Assembly (NCBI RefSeq): GCF_000151105.2 | Contig: NC_014804.1 | Location: forward strand, 310,001 to 374,000 | From: Thermococcus barophilus MP | Lineage (GTDB): Archaea > Methanobacteriota_B > Thermococci > Thermococcales > Thermococcaceae | Reading direction: 5' to 3' | Length of the DNA stretch: 64,000 nucleotides | Shown here: positions 18,872 through 28,101 of the stretch, piece after piece | Position numbering within the stretch: the stretch's first letter is position 1 | Layout: each line of letters opens with the position of its first letter | The notes under the pieces: model-generated | Seen by the model: only the letters and a program-made list of their open reading frames with translations | The model's database searches: none | What the model was told of the DNA's origin: nothing | Made by a program: the position numbers and the translations under genes

Positions 18872-19495
18872 ATGCCAATTCCGACGCCTTCAACTGTACC
18901 TGCCTTTAGAAAAAAGATTGAAAGCATCCAAAATGAACAACCCAAGAAGAAAAAACCGAAAAAGAAGGAGTTTAGATTAGTTTATATTAAAATTGAGACA
19001 AAAGAGAGTAAAACCGTAGGTGAAGCTGCCAAAGAACTCGAGATAAATTTCAAGGGATTTTCCCCAGCGAGGCTTATTGAACCAGACGAAACAAATTTGC
19101 TCTTAGCGGTTGAGAAGTTCTTGAAAAATAATCCACCAAGGATTTACATTGTTGAGCTGACCGATGGAATCAGCAGATGGTTTTATGTGTTTCCGAGTGT
19201 CGAGAAGATAAAATTTGAGGAGAAGAGAGCTTATCGAGTGTTTGTCGTAAAAAAGAAAGATGCTGTTAAGGAGATTCTTAGAAGGATCGTTAGCGGTGAG
19301 TTCTCAGGGAGATTTAAGCTCGACTTTTTAACACTCCTTCAAATCTTAATTGGGTTTGTGCCTTTTATATTCGCATATATGGCAGGACAAAATTCCCTTC
19401 AGGATTTATTTAACTATCTCCTCTGGGCAGTTGCTGTTATTTCTGCAATTCAAGGGATTAAGAGGGGATACAAAGAGAAAAGCTGGGAGGAGTAG
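18872..19495 (+). CDS. Membrane protein of unknown function, paralogue of the gene at 19600
   Basis: The 207-aa protein starts with a very basic, proline-rich stretch (residues 15-33, run of Lys). A soluble domain follows (residues 33-145, with A-R-L-I-E-P-D and V-E-L-T-D-G-I-S-R-W-F-Y-V-F). Two membrane segments lie near the C-terminus (about 152-172 and 177-195). The soluble core and the order of parts match the protein at 19600-20241, so these are diverged neighbours from a duplication. No known family is recognised. A TATA-like TTTTTAAATACC lies about 35-45 bp upstream. Confidence 0.72.
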   Translation: MPIPTPSTVPAFRKKIESIQNEQPKKKKPKKKEFRLVYIKIETKESKTVGEAAKELEINFKGFSPARLIEPDETNLLLAVEKFLKNNPPRIYIVELTDGISRWFYVFPSVEKIKFEEKRAYRVFVVKKKDAVKEILRRIVSGEFSGRFKLDFLTLLQILIGFVPFIFAYMAGQNSLQDLFNYLLWAVAVISAIQGIKRGYKEKSWEE

Positions 19496-19599
19496 TCAGT
19501 GCATCGGCTCCTCATCACAGCTCAGAGTGAGGGAAAAAGTCATCATCCTCAATTATCTACATTACATGTTGTTTTTAAACTCTGCGGAGGTATTCTGTC

Positions 19600-20241
19600 A
19601 TGCCAGTGCTTGGGAAGATTAAGGGAATGTTTCAAGTGATGACAGAGGGAAAAATTTTCAAGTATGCCAGCATTAGATGCGAGGTTCTTTCAGAATGCAT
19701 GAGACGAATGGAGGACTATTTCCAATTTAGGAGAATGCACTACACCCGGCTGATCGATCCAGACCCGTACCTGCTGGAGACTATGGCGGATTCCCTATAC
19801 GAAAGAGGGCAATTTCTCGGAGTGGTGGAGCTAAAAGCGGAACTAAGCCGCGCTTTTTATTTTCTCGACTCAGATGTCCCAATAGAACTTAAGGATATCC
19901 CCGGACTGGAGTTTACTCTAACTTTTAGAGTTCGGAAAAAGGAGGGACTACAGGAGCTTCTCGGAATCATTGGGAAGGAAAAGGCTGGAAGAATAAGGCA
20001 CAAACATCGCTCGACGCTGAACTTTCTGATAAGTCTTCTGAGTGGCACTGTTTTCTCCTCGGTAATGGAGTTTAGGAGCTACTGGTCAAATCTTCTTGTC
20101 ACAATCTTTTTTGCCCTAATCCTTTACCTGGTGCTCGACTATCCTTTTTCGTTGCTCTATTTCAAGGGTGTTGAAGTCATGTCAACGGGAGAAGTTCACA
20201 CGAAAGTCTTTGTTGTCAAAGTTAGGATGGGAAGGAAGTAA
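19600..20241 (+). CDS. Membrane protein of unknown function, paralogue of the gene at 18872
   Basis: The 213-aa protein has a soluble N-terminal domain. It contains T-R-L-I-D-P-D and V-V-E-L-K-A-E-L-S-R-A-F-Y-F-L, corresponding to R-L-I-E-P-D and V-E-L-T-D-G-I-S-R-W-F-Y-V-F in the upstream neighbour. Two hydrophobic segments follow (about 143-160 and 166-188), then a C-terminal extension of about 25 residues that the neighbour lacks. GGAGGT SD before ATG 19600. The 104-bp gap between the pair holds no gene. Confidence 0.72.
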   Translation: MPVLGKIKGMFQVMTEGKIFKYASIRCEVLSECMRRMEDYFQFRRMHYTRLIDPDPYLLETMADSLYERGQFLGVVELKAELSRAFYFLDSDVPIELKDIPGLEFTLTFRVRKKEGLQELLGIIGKEKAGRIRHKHRSTLNFLISLLSGTVFSSVMEFRSYWSNLLVTIFFALILYLVLDYPFSLLYFKGVEVMSTGEVHTKVFVVKVRMGRK

Positions 20242-20247
20242 GAAGAG

Positions 20248-21474
20248 CTAACGGCCAAGCTCCTTATGGGCTTTAGCCAGGTGCTTTGCAGCTATTGCTG
20301 CCAAGAGTGAAAGCTCTCCAGCCAAAACTGCTCCCGCTATTATTTCCGCGAACTTCTTTGCATTTGTTCCAGCCGGTTCTCCCCCTCCAGCAACACCCAT
20401 AATGCTCAACGCTTCTCTCTGAGGTGGGACCCTTGTTCCACCGCCGACTGTTCCTATTTCAAGGCTTGGCATTGTTATGCTTATGTATAAATCTCCCTCC
20501 GGAGTTACCTCTGCTAACGTTATTCCATGGGCACCTTCCGTAATTTGTGCTTCATCTTGACCTGTTGCCAAGAAAATAGCACCAACGATGTTTGCAAAAT
20601 GAGCATTGAAGCCGTAACTTCCAGCCTGCGCAGAGCCAACTAAGTTCTTGCGGTAATTGACCTCTGCTATTAACTCTGGCGTTGTTTTAAGCTTTTTCTC
20701 AACAATTTCTCTTGGAATAACAGCCTCAGCTATGACGGTTTTTCCCCTGCCTAAAATGAAGTTAAGTGCGTTGGGCTTCTTATCGACACATAGGTTTCCA
20801 GACAGAGCGAGATACTTAACATCTGGGAACTTTTCTTCAATGACTTTCATTATTTCCTCGCTCGCTATCGTTACCATATTCATGCCCATAGCATCGCCAG
20901 TTTCAAATTCAAATCTTAAATAGAGGTTGTTGCCCACTATAAATGGCTTAACATCTTTAAGCTTTCCATGTCTTGTAACCTTTGAAACAGCAACTTCTTG
21001 CAGATAGTCTATATTCTCTTTTACCCACTCTGCAACTTCTCTCGCCCTTCTTGCATCTGGGCACTTTAGGAGAGGTGCTCTTGTCATTTTGTCACCGATA
21101 ATTGTTGTCTTCACTCCTCCAGCGGCAGTTAAAGCCGAACATCCTCTATTCACTGATGCAACCAGTGCTCCTTCTGTTGTAGCTAATGGAATGTAAAATT
21201 CTCCTTTGGCATATTCGCCGTTTATCCTGAGCGGCCCGGCAACACCCATCGGGATCTGAACGACGCCAATCATGTTCTCTATATTCTTTCCAATAACCTG
21301 ATTTGGATCGATTGAGTAGTGTCCTATGTGTTCTAAACTTATCCCGAATTTTTTCTCAAGTGCCTTTCTTCTGATTTCTGTTGCAAGTTTTTTGTCTCCA
21401 TTGGTGTATTTCTCAACCTGATGGAGCTTAATTTCGCCACTCACGACTTTTTCAATGATTTCATCAATGTTCAT
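20248..21474 (-). CDS. hmgA: Hydroxymethylglutaryl-CoA reductase (NADPH)
   Basis: The 408-aa class I HMG-CoA reductase makes mevalonate for archaeal isoprenoid lipids. Seen are E-G-A-L-V-A-S-V-N-R-G (catalytic Glu), G-D-A-M-G-M-N-M-V (NADPH site) and G-T-V-G-G-G-T. Also present are G-Q-D-E-A-Q (catalytic Asp) and a C-terminal H-L-A-K-A-H with the catalytic His. SD GGAGGTG just upstream. The gene lies downstream of the MinD-like gene, 21 bp apart, in the same direction. Confidence 0.97.
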   Translation of the reverse strand: MNIDEIIEKVVSGEIKLHQVEKYTNGDKKLATEIRRKALEKKFGISLEHIGHYSIDPNQVIGKNIENMIGVVQIPMGVAGPLRINGEYAKGEFYIPLATTEGALVASVNRGCSALTAAGGVKTTIIGDKMTRAPLLKCPDARRAREVAEWVKENIDYLQEVAVSKVTRHGKLKDVKPFIVGNNLYLRFEFETGDAMGMNMVTIASEEIMKVIEEKFPDVKYLALSGNLCVDKKPNALNFILGRGKTVIAEAVIPREIVEKKLKTTPELIAEVNYRKNLVGSAQAGSYGFNAHFANIVGAIFLATGQDEAQITEGAHGITLAEVTPEGDLYISITMPSLEIGTVGGGTRVPPQREALSIMGVAGGGEPAGTNAKKFAEIIAGAVLAGELSLLAAIAAKHLAKAHKELGR

Positions 21475-21495
21475 GAGAATACACCTCCAAAATAG

Positions 21496-22248
21496 TCACT
21501 TCACTTTTTCGAAGATCCATTCTTCGACAAGCTGTCCGCTTTCGTAAAATGCGAGGGATGCATCGCTTCTTGGCTTATATGCCAAGATTGGAATTCCCAC
21601 ATTAACCGATTCGGGGACATCTTCATCAAATGGGATTACACCGAGAACTGGAACGCCAATGTCATCTTCAACAGTTTCAATAATTTTGTCCACAACATCT
21701 TGGGATTCTCTCACTTTATTTAATATTACTCCCACCTTTAACCCATATTCATCTCCAAGGGCTTTGAGCTTCTCAACTTCATTTTCTACCATAATTTCAA
21801 ATGAATATATAGGAGAACGCTCGATTTCGACCACTATAATTTGATAATTCGCCACCTCAAAAGTGGGTAGAGTATCAAAAGGTATTCCGGTTGGAGAATC
21901 CACAAAAACAAGACCAAATTTGTACCTCATTTGATCGACGATATCCCTAAGCCTCCTTGCAGAGATGCCGAGAACATCTTGAAGGTTCGTGCTTCCTGGC
22001 ATAACATAGACACCAGTATGAGAATGCTTGTAAATTGCCCATTCTGGATCGAGGTTTGGATTTTTCAAAATTGAATGAACTGTATATTTTACATTTTCCA
22101 GCCCAAAGTGAAATCCAAGATTGGGGAGATATAAATCCCCATCAATTGCGAGAACTCTGTACTCTCTCTGAGCAAAATATGTGCTTAAATTAGCGGTTGT
22201 TGTAGTCTTACCGGCCCCGCCTCTCCCTGTGACGATTACAACGGCCAT
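21496..22248 (-). CDS. MinD/ParA-like P-loop ATPase with Arg in the deviant Walker A
   Basis: The 250-aa SIMIBI-class ATPase has T-G-R-G-G-A-G-K-T-T at residues 7-16. The family's signature Lys (K-G-G-x-G-K-T) is replaced by Arg9, while the P-loop Lys14 remains. Other motifs are A-I-D-G-D-L-Y-L-P-N (switch I), F-V-D-S-P-T-G (Walker B region, D-x-P) and I-L-N-K-V-R. The very C-terminus is amphipathic (L-V-E-E-W-I-F-E-K-V-K) and could contact membrane. The role may be positioning or cofactor transfer; none can be assigned. Likely co-transcribed with hmgA. Confidence 0.83.
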   Translation of the reverse strand: MAVVIVTGRGGAGKTTTTANLSTYFAQREYRVLAIDGDLYLPNLGFHFGLENVKYTVHSILKNPNLDPEWAIYKHSHTGVYVMPGSTNLQDVLGISARRLRDIVDQMRYKFGLVFVDSPTGIPFDTLPTFEVANYQIIVVEIERSPIYSFEIMVENEVEKLKALGDEYGLKVGVILNKVRESQDVVDKIIETVEDDIGVPVLGVIPFDEDVPESVNVGIPILAYKPRSDASLAFYESGQLVEEWIFEKVK

Positions 22249-22393
22249 AGATTATGCACGCCCCATAATTTAATTTCAAGTGACCCTGATAAATTGAATC
22301 ACACTTTAACTTTCATTTTATAAAAATATAAGGTTTTCTAAATTCATAATCTGATAGCGTGTAAAAAGAGATAGAAGAATTTGGAGATTTGAA

Positions 22394-22636
22394 TTATCCA
22401 ATCACTTCCCCAAAAGCGAACTTCTGCTTTACGGAGTTGATCACAATTTCTACCTCATCTCCGATTTTAGTTTGGGGAACAAATACAACAAAACCTTTAA
22501 TTCTTGCTATGCCATCTCCACCTTTGCCAAGGGCTTCAATTTTGACCTTATACCTTTCGCCAACTTTAACTGGAGGTTGTCTGCCCCTTGATCTGCTTCT
22601 ATCAAACTTCTTTCCACCAAACTTCCTATTTTCCAA
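22394..22636 (-). CDS. TRAM-domain RNA-binding protein
   Basis: This small archaeal TRAM protein has a basic, Arg/Gly-rich N-terminus, then one TRAM OB-fold: [25 protein letters not shown] with F-V-V-F-V-P. Stand-alone TRAM proteins act as RNA chaperones in cold adaptation in methanogens. The start is uncertain. GTG 22648 and GTG 22645 are possible, but GGTGGTG there looks like an SD for TTG 22636 (80 aa). A TATA-like ATTTAAATAG lies around 22683-22692. Single gene. Confidence 0.85.
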   Translation of the reverse strand: MENRKFGGKKFDRSRSRGRQPPVKVGERYKVKIEALGKGGDGIARIKGFVVFVPQTKIGDEVEIVINSVKQKFAFGEVIG

Positions 22637-22874
22637 CTCAGACACCACCGCAGGGATGTGTGCACTTAAAGCTTCTTTTGATGCTATTTAAATTTTTTGG
22701 TTTTTCTTTATGTTTTTCAAAACTTTTGTTGCTAAAATTCATAGCACTGATTTTCATACATCTGTAAACTTTTCTTAAAAATATCAGTAACCCATTATCA
22801 TATTTTTACTTGACATAACTTTTGAATTGGGGTTTTACTGTATGACAGGAATCAGATATCCTTTTGCACAAAAA

Positions 22875-22930
22875 GTTTATATCGCTTCTCATTTAGATAC
22901 TCATGTAAGCGTTTTATGGAGATGATAAAG
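22875..22930 (+). promoter_or_regulatory. tdh promoter and SD
   Basis: AAAAAGTTTATATCGC, BRE plus TATA (TTTATAT, 22876-22882), is followed by GGAGATGAT (22919-22927) just before ATG 22931. Between 22649 and 22875 I see only AT-rich spacer and the divergent TRAM promoter. Confidence 0.65.
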
Positions 22931-23983
22931 ATGGCTGATAAGATGATTGCTATTATGAAGAGCAAGCCTGCTTATGGTGCTGAGCTCGTTGAAGTTGATG
23001 TCCCCAAGCCAAAAGAGGGAGAGGTTCTCATTAAGGTTTTAGCAACCAGCATCTGTGGAACCGATCTCCATATCTATGAATGGAATGAATGGGCTCAGAG
23101 CAGAATTAAGCCACCCCAAATTATGGGACATGAAGTTGCTGGAGAAGTCGTGGAAGTTGGCCCGGGGGTTGAGGACATACAGGTTGGTGACTATATATCT
23201 GCAGAGACGCACATAGTATGTGGCAAGTGTTATCAGTGTAGGACTGGCAATTATCATGTCTGTCAAAATACAAAGATTTTCGGTGTTGATACAGATGGTG
23301 TTTTTGCCGAATATGCAATAGTCCCGGCTCAGAACGCATGGAAGAATCCAAAGAATATCCCTCCAGAATATGCAACCCTTCAAGAGCCATTAGGGAATGC
23401 TGTTGATACGGTCTTAGCTGAACCTGTTGCTGGAAAAACAGTACTCATAACGGGAGCTGGGCCTCTTGGGCTACTTGGTATTACAGTTGCAAAAGCTGCG
23501 GGGGCTTCTCTTGTAATAGTAAGTGAGCCAAGCGACTTCAGGAGAGAATTAGCAAGAAAAGTTGGGGCAGATGTTGTCATTAACCCATTTGAGGAAGACG
23601 TTGTTAAGGAGGTCAGGGATTTAACAGACGGCAATGGTGTTGATGTATTTCTTGAATTCAGCGGTGCTCCAAAGGCCCTTGAACAGGGATTGCAGGCAGT
23701 AACTCCAGCGGGAAGAGTTTCTCTACTTGGACTCTTTCCAAGGGATGTCTCAATTGACTTTAACAACTTGATAATATTCAAATCACTCACAGTTTATGGA
23801 ATAACTGGAAGACATCTCTGGCAGACTTGGTACACTGTTTCAAGATTACTCCAGAGCGGAAAACTCAACCTTGATCCAATAATTACCCACAAGTATAAAG
23901 GCTTTGACAAGTTTGAAGAGGCATTTGAGCTTATGCGTGCAGGAAAGACTGGAAAGGTTGTGTTCTTCCCACACAGGAAGTGA
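22931..23983 (+). CDS. tdh: L-threonine 3-dehydrogenase
   Basis: The 350-aa zinc-dependent medium-chain dehydrogenase oxidises threonine to 2-amino-3-ketobutyrate with NAD. Catalytic zinc residues are in T-S-I-C-G-T-D-L-H and the G-H-E motif (M-G-H-E-V-A-G-E). The structural zinc lobe has [15 protein letters not shown]. The NAD site is [12 protein letters not shown] 22931 fits the SD better than the in-frame ATG 22916. Single gene with own promoter. Confidence 0.95.
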   Translation: MADKMIAIMKSKPAYGAELVEVDVPKPKEGEVLIKVLATSICGTDLHIYEWNEWAQSRIKPPQIMGHEVAGEVVEVGPGVEDIQVGDYISAETHIVCGKCYQCRTGNYHVCQNTKIFGVDTDGVFAEYAIVPAQNAWKNPKNIPPEYATLQEPLGNAVDTVLAEPVAGKTVLITGAGPLGLLGITVAKAAGASLVIVSEPSDFRRELARKVGADVVINPFEEDVVKEVRDLTDGNGVDVFLEFSGAPKALEQGLQAVTPAGRVSLLGLFPRDVSIDFNNLIIFKSLTVYGITGRHLWQTWYTVSRLLQSGKLNLDPIITHKYKGFDKFEEAFELMRAGKTGKVVFFPHRK

Positions 23984-24057
23984 ACCTCCTCTTCTCTATT
24001 TATTTCCTAACCGCAATTTTTAAGTAAATGCTCGCTAATTTTCTGCGGGGGTTTAAG

Positions 24058-25569
24058 ATGGAACTAAGTTATCATGAAAAATTAACTCTCATTAAGCTTA
24101 AGGACTTAAGAAAGGCAAAATTTGAGGATCTTGTTAAGGAAACAGGACTTGACCAAGTTGCAGTAATGAGAGCAGTACTATGGCTTCAAAGCAAAGGGCT
24201 TGCAAAGCTTCACGAAAAGAAGAAGAAAGTTGTAAAGCTAACGGAAACAGGCAAAAAATACGCTGAAATTGGACTTCCTGAGAGAAGAGCTCTAATGCTT
24301 CTTGCTGAGAGGGGTAGAGTGACTCTTAAGGATTTAACGGAAGTTCTTAGTGAGGATGAGCTTAAGCCGATAATTGGAATTCTGAGAAAAGAGGGATGGG
24401 CAACAGTCAAAAAGGAGGATGGTAAACTTGTTCTTGAGGTTACAGAGAAGGGCAGAGAAGCACTGAATTTGGATAGGCCCATAGATAAAGCCCTCAAAAT
24501 TCTTGCTGAAAATGGTGAAGTTGAAGCTAAAGAAATTGAGGACTTAATCTCACTAAATGAGCTTAAACGAAGAAAAGTTGCAGAGGATGAGCTTAAAACA
24601 GAGAGGGAAGTTGAGATAACCGAAAAGGGGCTTAAGTTAGCAGAAAAGGGCTTAGAACTCAAGGAAGAAATCTCAATACTTACACCAGAGCTTATAAAAA
24701 GCGGTAAGTGGAGAAACGTTGAATTCAAGCGTTTTAATATTAAGGCACCAGTTAAGAGAATTTATCCTGGTAAAAAGCAGCCTTACAGAGCTTTTCTTGA
24801 TAAGATTAGAAGAAAGCTCATTGAGATGGGTTTCATTGAGATGACAGTTGAAAGTTTAATTGAAACCCAATTCTGGAACTTTGATGCTCTGTTCCAGCCC
24901 CAAAATCATCCAGCAAGGGACTGGACGGACACTTACCAGCTTAAATATCCAAAGTATGGATTTTTGCCGGAGGAAGAGCTCGTTGAGAGAGTAAAAGCCT
25001 CTCACGAGCATGGGTGGATAACTGGTTCAAGGGGTTGGGGCTACAGATGGGATCCAAGAATGGCCATGATGCTGATGCCAAGGGCTCATGGAACAGCACT
25101 GAGTGCTCGTCAGTTGGCTAAAGATGTTCAAATTCCGGGGAAGTATTTTGCCATCCAGAGGGTCTTCAGACCAGATGTTTTGGATAGAACTCACTTGATA
25201 GAGTTCAACCAAGTTGAAGGATTTGTTATTGGAGAAGATTTAACATTTAAGCACCTTCTTGGAATACTCAAGCGCTTTGCTACCGAGGTTGCAGGAGCAA
25301 AGAAAGTAAAGTTTTTACCTGACTATTATCCGTTCACAGAGCCCAGTGTTCAGATGAGCGCTAAACATCCAGAGCTTGGCTGGGTTGAGTTTGGAGGTGC
25401 TGGGATTTTTAGAGAGGAGATGACCAAGCCTCTCGGAATCGATGTTCCAGTTATTGCATGGGGAATTGGAATTGATAGGTTAGCAATGTTTAAGCTCGGA
25501 ATTGACGACATAAGGTACCTCTTCAGCTATGATCTAAAGTGGCTTAGAGAGGCTAAGATAATTTGGTGA
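24058..25569 (+). CDS. pheS: Phenylalanyl-tRNA synthetase alpha subunit
   Basis: The 503-aa archaeal/eukaryal-type PheRS alpha subunit has N-terminal winged-helix tRNA-binding repeats (residues 1-200). The class II catalytic core follows: motif 2 ([14 protein letters not shown]), the substrate loop, and motif 3 (G-I-G-I-D-R-L-A-M). ATG 24058 follows a G-rich SD; an upstream ATG at 24028 adds ten residues without support. A TATA-like ATTTTTAAG lies just before. Directly followed by pheT. Confidence 0.97.
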   Translation: MELSYHEKLTLIKLKDLRKAKFEDLVKETGLDQVAVMRAVLWLQSKGLAKLHEKKKKVVKLTETGKKYAEIGLPERRALMLLAERGRVTLKDLTEVLSEDELKPIIGILRKEGWATVKKEDGKLVLEVTEKGREALNLDRPIDKALKILAENGEVEAKEIEDLISLNELKRRKVAEDELKTEREVEITEKGLKLAEKGLELKEEISILTPELIKSGKWRNVEFKRFNIKAPVKRIYPGKKQPYRAFLDKIRRKLIEMGFIEMTVESLIETQFWNFDALFQPQNHPARDWTDTYQLKYPKYGFLPEEELVERVKASHEHGWITGSRGWGYRWDPRMAMMLMPRAHGTALSARQLAKDVQIPGKYFAIQRVFRPDVLDRTHLIEFNQVEGFVIGEDLTFKHLLGILKRFATEVAGAKKVKFLPDYYPFTEPSVQMSAKHPELGWVEFGGAGIFREEMTKPLGIDVPVIAWGIGIDRLAMFKLGIDDIRYLFSYDLKWLREAKIIW

Positions 25570-25579
25570 GGTGAGCAAA

Positions 25580-27259
25580 ATGCCAAAGTTCGATGTTGCT
25601 AAGGAGGATTTGGAAAGGCTCATAGGAAAGTCCTTCACGGTTGAGGAGTGGGAAGACTTATTCCTTTATGCTAAATGTGAGCTCGACGATATCTGGGAGG
25701 AAAACGGCAAAATTTACTTTAAAGCTGATGCAAAAGACACAAACAGACCAGACTTATGGAGTGCCGAGGGAATTGCGAGACAGATAAAGTGGGCACTGGG
25801 AATGAAAAAGGGCTTGCCAGAATACGAAGTTGAGAAGAGCGACATTGTTGTTTACGTTGATGAGAAGCTTAAGGATATTAGACCCTATGGAGTCTATGCA
25901 GTTGTTGAAAACATTAGGCTTGATGAGGAAGCCCTTAAACAGCTGATTCAGCTTCAGGAGAAAATTGCTTTAACCTTCGGAAGGAAGAGAAGGGAAGTTG
26001 CAATTGGGACTTTTGACTTTGATAAACTCAAGCCCCCCTTTTACTACAAGGCAGTTGAGCCAGATAAGATAAAATTCATCCCTTTGAACTGTGAGGAAGA
26101 GATGACCGCTGATGAAATCCTCGAGAAGCACGAGAAAGGACAGGAATATGGGCATCTTATTAAAGGAAAGCCATATTATCCTCTTTTGATTGACAGCGAG
26201 GGCAATGTTCTTTCTATGCCTCCGGTTATAAACTCAGAAACTCACGGAAAAGTCACTGAAAAAACAAGAAACATATTCATAGACATCACTGGCTGGAACT
26301 TAAACAAGATAATGCTCGCTTTAAATGTTCTTGTAACGGCTTTAGCAGAGCGCGGCGGAAAGATAAAAAGCGTGAAAGTTGTTTACAAAGACTTTGAAAT
26401 AGAGACGCCTGACTTAACTCCAAAAGAATTTGAAGTTGAGCTGAGCTATATCAAAAAGCTTGCTGGAATTGAATTAAGCGATGAGCAGATTAAGGAGCTT
26501 TTAGAAAGAATGTTCTATGAAGTTGATCTTAAGGATGGAAAAGCCAAACTCAAGTACCCAGCGTTTAGAGACGACATAATGCATGCAAGGGATGTATTGG
26601 AGGATGTGCTCATCGCTTATGGATACAACAACATTGAACCAGAGGAGCCAAAATTGGCTGTTCAAGGAAAGGGAAACGACTTCATCGAGTTTGAGAATGC
26701 CATTAGAGAACTGATGATCGGTTTTGGGCTCCAAGAGGTCATGACGTTTAACCTGACAAACAAAGAAGCCCAGTTCACTAAAATGAATATCCCAGAGGAG
26801 GAGATAGTTGAAATCGAAAATCCAGTGAGTTTGAGATGGAGCGCATTGAGAAAATGGCTTCTCCCATCACTGATGGAATTCCTCAGCTTAAACACACACG
26901 AAGAGTATCCACAAAAGATTTTCGAAGTTGGCAAGGCGACACTCATTGATGAAACAAGGGAAACAAAAACGGTAAGCGAGAGCAAATTAGCAGTTGTGAT
27001 AGCGCATCCCAGAGTTACATTTACAGAGGTTAAAGAAATTCTTGACAGCATTATGCACCATTTAGGCTTTGAATACGAGCTTGAAGAGACAGAGCACGGC
27101 TCATTTATTCCGGGCAGGGTTGGAAAGATAGTCGTTGAGGGCAAAGAAGTCGGGATAATTGGGGAGATCCACCCGCAGGTTTTGGAGAACTGGGGTATCG
27201 AAATGCCCGTTGCAGCTTTTGAGATATTTCTGAGACCTCTCTACAAACCCTCTTCCTAA
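25580..27259 (+). CDS. pheT: Phenylalanyl-tRNA synthetase beta subunit
   Basis: The 559-aa beta subunit of archaeal type has B5 and B3/4 editing-domain segments (P-P-V-I-N-S-E-T-H-G, B3/4 region), then a catalytic-like class II core without active residues. It begins with the Archaea-typical M-P-K-F-D-V. SD GAGGTGAG at the end of pheS supports ATG 25580. Forms the alpha2-beta2 enzyme with PheS; edits mischarged Tyr-tRNA(Phe). Confidence 0.97.
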   Translation: MPKFDVAKEDLERLIGKSFTVEEWEDLFLYAKCELDDIWEENGKIYFKADAKDTNRPDLWSAEGIARQIKWALGMKKGLPEYEVEKSDIVVYVDEKLKDIRPYGVYAVVENIRLDEEALKQLIQLQEKIALTFGRKRREVAIGTFDFDKLKPPFYYKAVEPDKIKFIPLNCEEEMTADEILEKHEKGQEYGHLIKGKPYYPLLIDSEGNVLSMPPVINSETHGKVTEKTRNIFIDITGWNLNKIMLALNVLVTALAERGGKIKSVKVVYKDFEIETPDLTPKEFEVELSYIKKLAGIELSDEQIKELLERMFYEVDLKDGKAKLKYPAFRDDIMHARDVLEDVLIAYGYNNIEPEEPKLAVQGKGNDFIEFENAIRELMIGFGLQEVMTFNLTNKEAQFTKMNIPEEEIVEIENPVSLRWSALRKWLLPSLMEFLSLNTHEEYPQKIFEVGKATLIDETRETKTVSESKLAVVIAHPRVTFTEVKEILDSIMHHLGFEYELEETEHGSFIPGRVGKIVVEGKEVGIIGEIHPQVLENWGIEMPVAAFEIFLRPLYKPSS

Positions 27260-27279
27260 CTTAATTTTTGGTGAGTGCA

Positions 27280-27690
27280 ATGAACTTGGGAGTTGTATTT
27301 GCAATTGTCATAGGGCTTTTAATCGGAATGTTTATCCCAAAACTTATGGAAAGGCACAGGGAATGGGGAAGATTTGTTATATTGCTAATGATGGTTGGCA
27401 TAGCCCTGGCTAACTGGAAAGCTGGGAGTGTGAGAGATGCGTATATATACTTTGAAATAGTTGTGTGGCTCCTTTTTGGCTTAGTTTCTTATGTCGAAGA
27501 GTTTGGTATAAAAGTGATGATGACACTTCTTCTTATAGCAGTTGGAATTTTGGGATTAACCCTATACAGACTTGAGGCAACCATAACGGATATTTTAGGA
27601 CTGGTCGTTAGTACAGTTGTTGCATTGTATGGGTTTGCATATCTGGGTGATTTAGTTAATCAAAGAAGGGCTGAGAAGCCTAAAAATTAA
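27280..27690 (+). CDS. Small four-helix membrane protein of unknown function
   Basis: The 136-aa very hydrophobic protein has about four or five membrane segments, and its tail is basic (N-Q-R-R-A-E-K-P-K-N). No family is recognised. GGTGAG SD before ATG 27280; the longer ORF from GTG 27268 would start inside the SD. It follows pheT by 20 bp and may be co-transcribed with it. Confidence 0.7.
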   Translation: MNLGVVFAIVIGLLIGMFIPKLMERHREWGRFVILLMMVGIALANWKAGSVRDAYIYFEIVVWLLFGLVSYVEEFGIKVMMTLLLIAVGILGLTLYRLEATITDILGLVVSTVVALYGFAYLGDLVNQRRAEKPKN

Positions 27691-27694
27691 AAAA

Positions 27695-27814
27695 CTAAAC
27701 TTTAAGTTTTTTCTTCTTGATCTTTTCCAATATCTTAATCAACTGAGTGAGCATTATCTCAAAGTTTTCAACAGCGCTTAATACTTCATTATCCCTAATA
27801 CATTTGTTCTCCAC
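27695..27814 (-). CDS. Probable short gene (39 aa, amphipathic helix)
   Basis: From GTG 27814 a 39-aa reading frame starts V-E-N-K-C-I-R-D-N-E-V-L-S-A-V-E-N-F and continues as an amphipathic helix ending in a Lys-rich tail, compatible with a coiled coil. Support: GGGGGTGA (27820-27827, minus strand) is a near-perfect SD 5 nt upstream, and a TATA-like GTTTAAAT preceded by GACAAA lies at 27851-27866. The longer frame up to 28006 lacks these signals and is less likely. No homologue is recognised. Convergent with 27280-27690. Confidence 0.5.
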   Translation of the reverse strand: MENKCIRDNEVLSAVENFEIMLTQLIKILEKIKKKKLKV

Positions 27815-28101
27815 TCTCTTCACCCCCAGTAATAATAACCATCCATGTGCATTTAAACTTTGTCTCAGTTTTATTGTCAATGTTTCGAAAAATTTAAGAC
27901 ATATTTGGCTAAATTTGAACATTTTTCCTTTACATTTATAAAGATTTACATAACAAAAGACACCAATGTTTGGAGAAAAACTTGGAAGGTAATTATTGTA
28001 CAGCAATGTATAAGATTTTCAAATTCAAAAAACAAGATAAAAGTTTTATTTCCAAAAGTCTTTTATAACTAAAGCTTATTATCCAATTGTAGGCGAAAAA
28101 G
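27815..28101. other. AT-rich intergenic region with two promoters
   Basis: It contains the leftward signals of the 39-aa gene (27820-27866) and a rightward TATA-like TTTTATAACT (28061-28070) about 35 bp before truA. The remaining 200 bp are AT-rich with runs of A and T; I see no gene or RNA there. Confidence 0.5.

Noticed and set aside
24210-24728. 172-aa minus-strand frame inside pheS
   Set aside because: Shadow of pheS, very Ser/Leu-rich, no initiation signals.
27695-28006. 103-aa version of the minus-strand frame beside truA
   Set aside because: Its upstream part is AT-rich without SD; the TATA and SD point to the 39-aa start at 27814.
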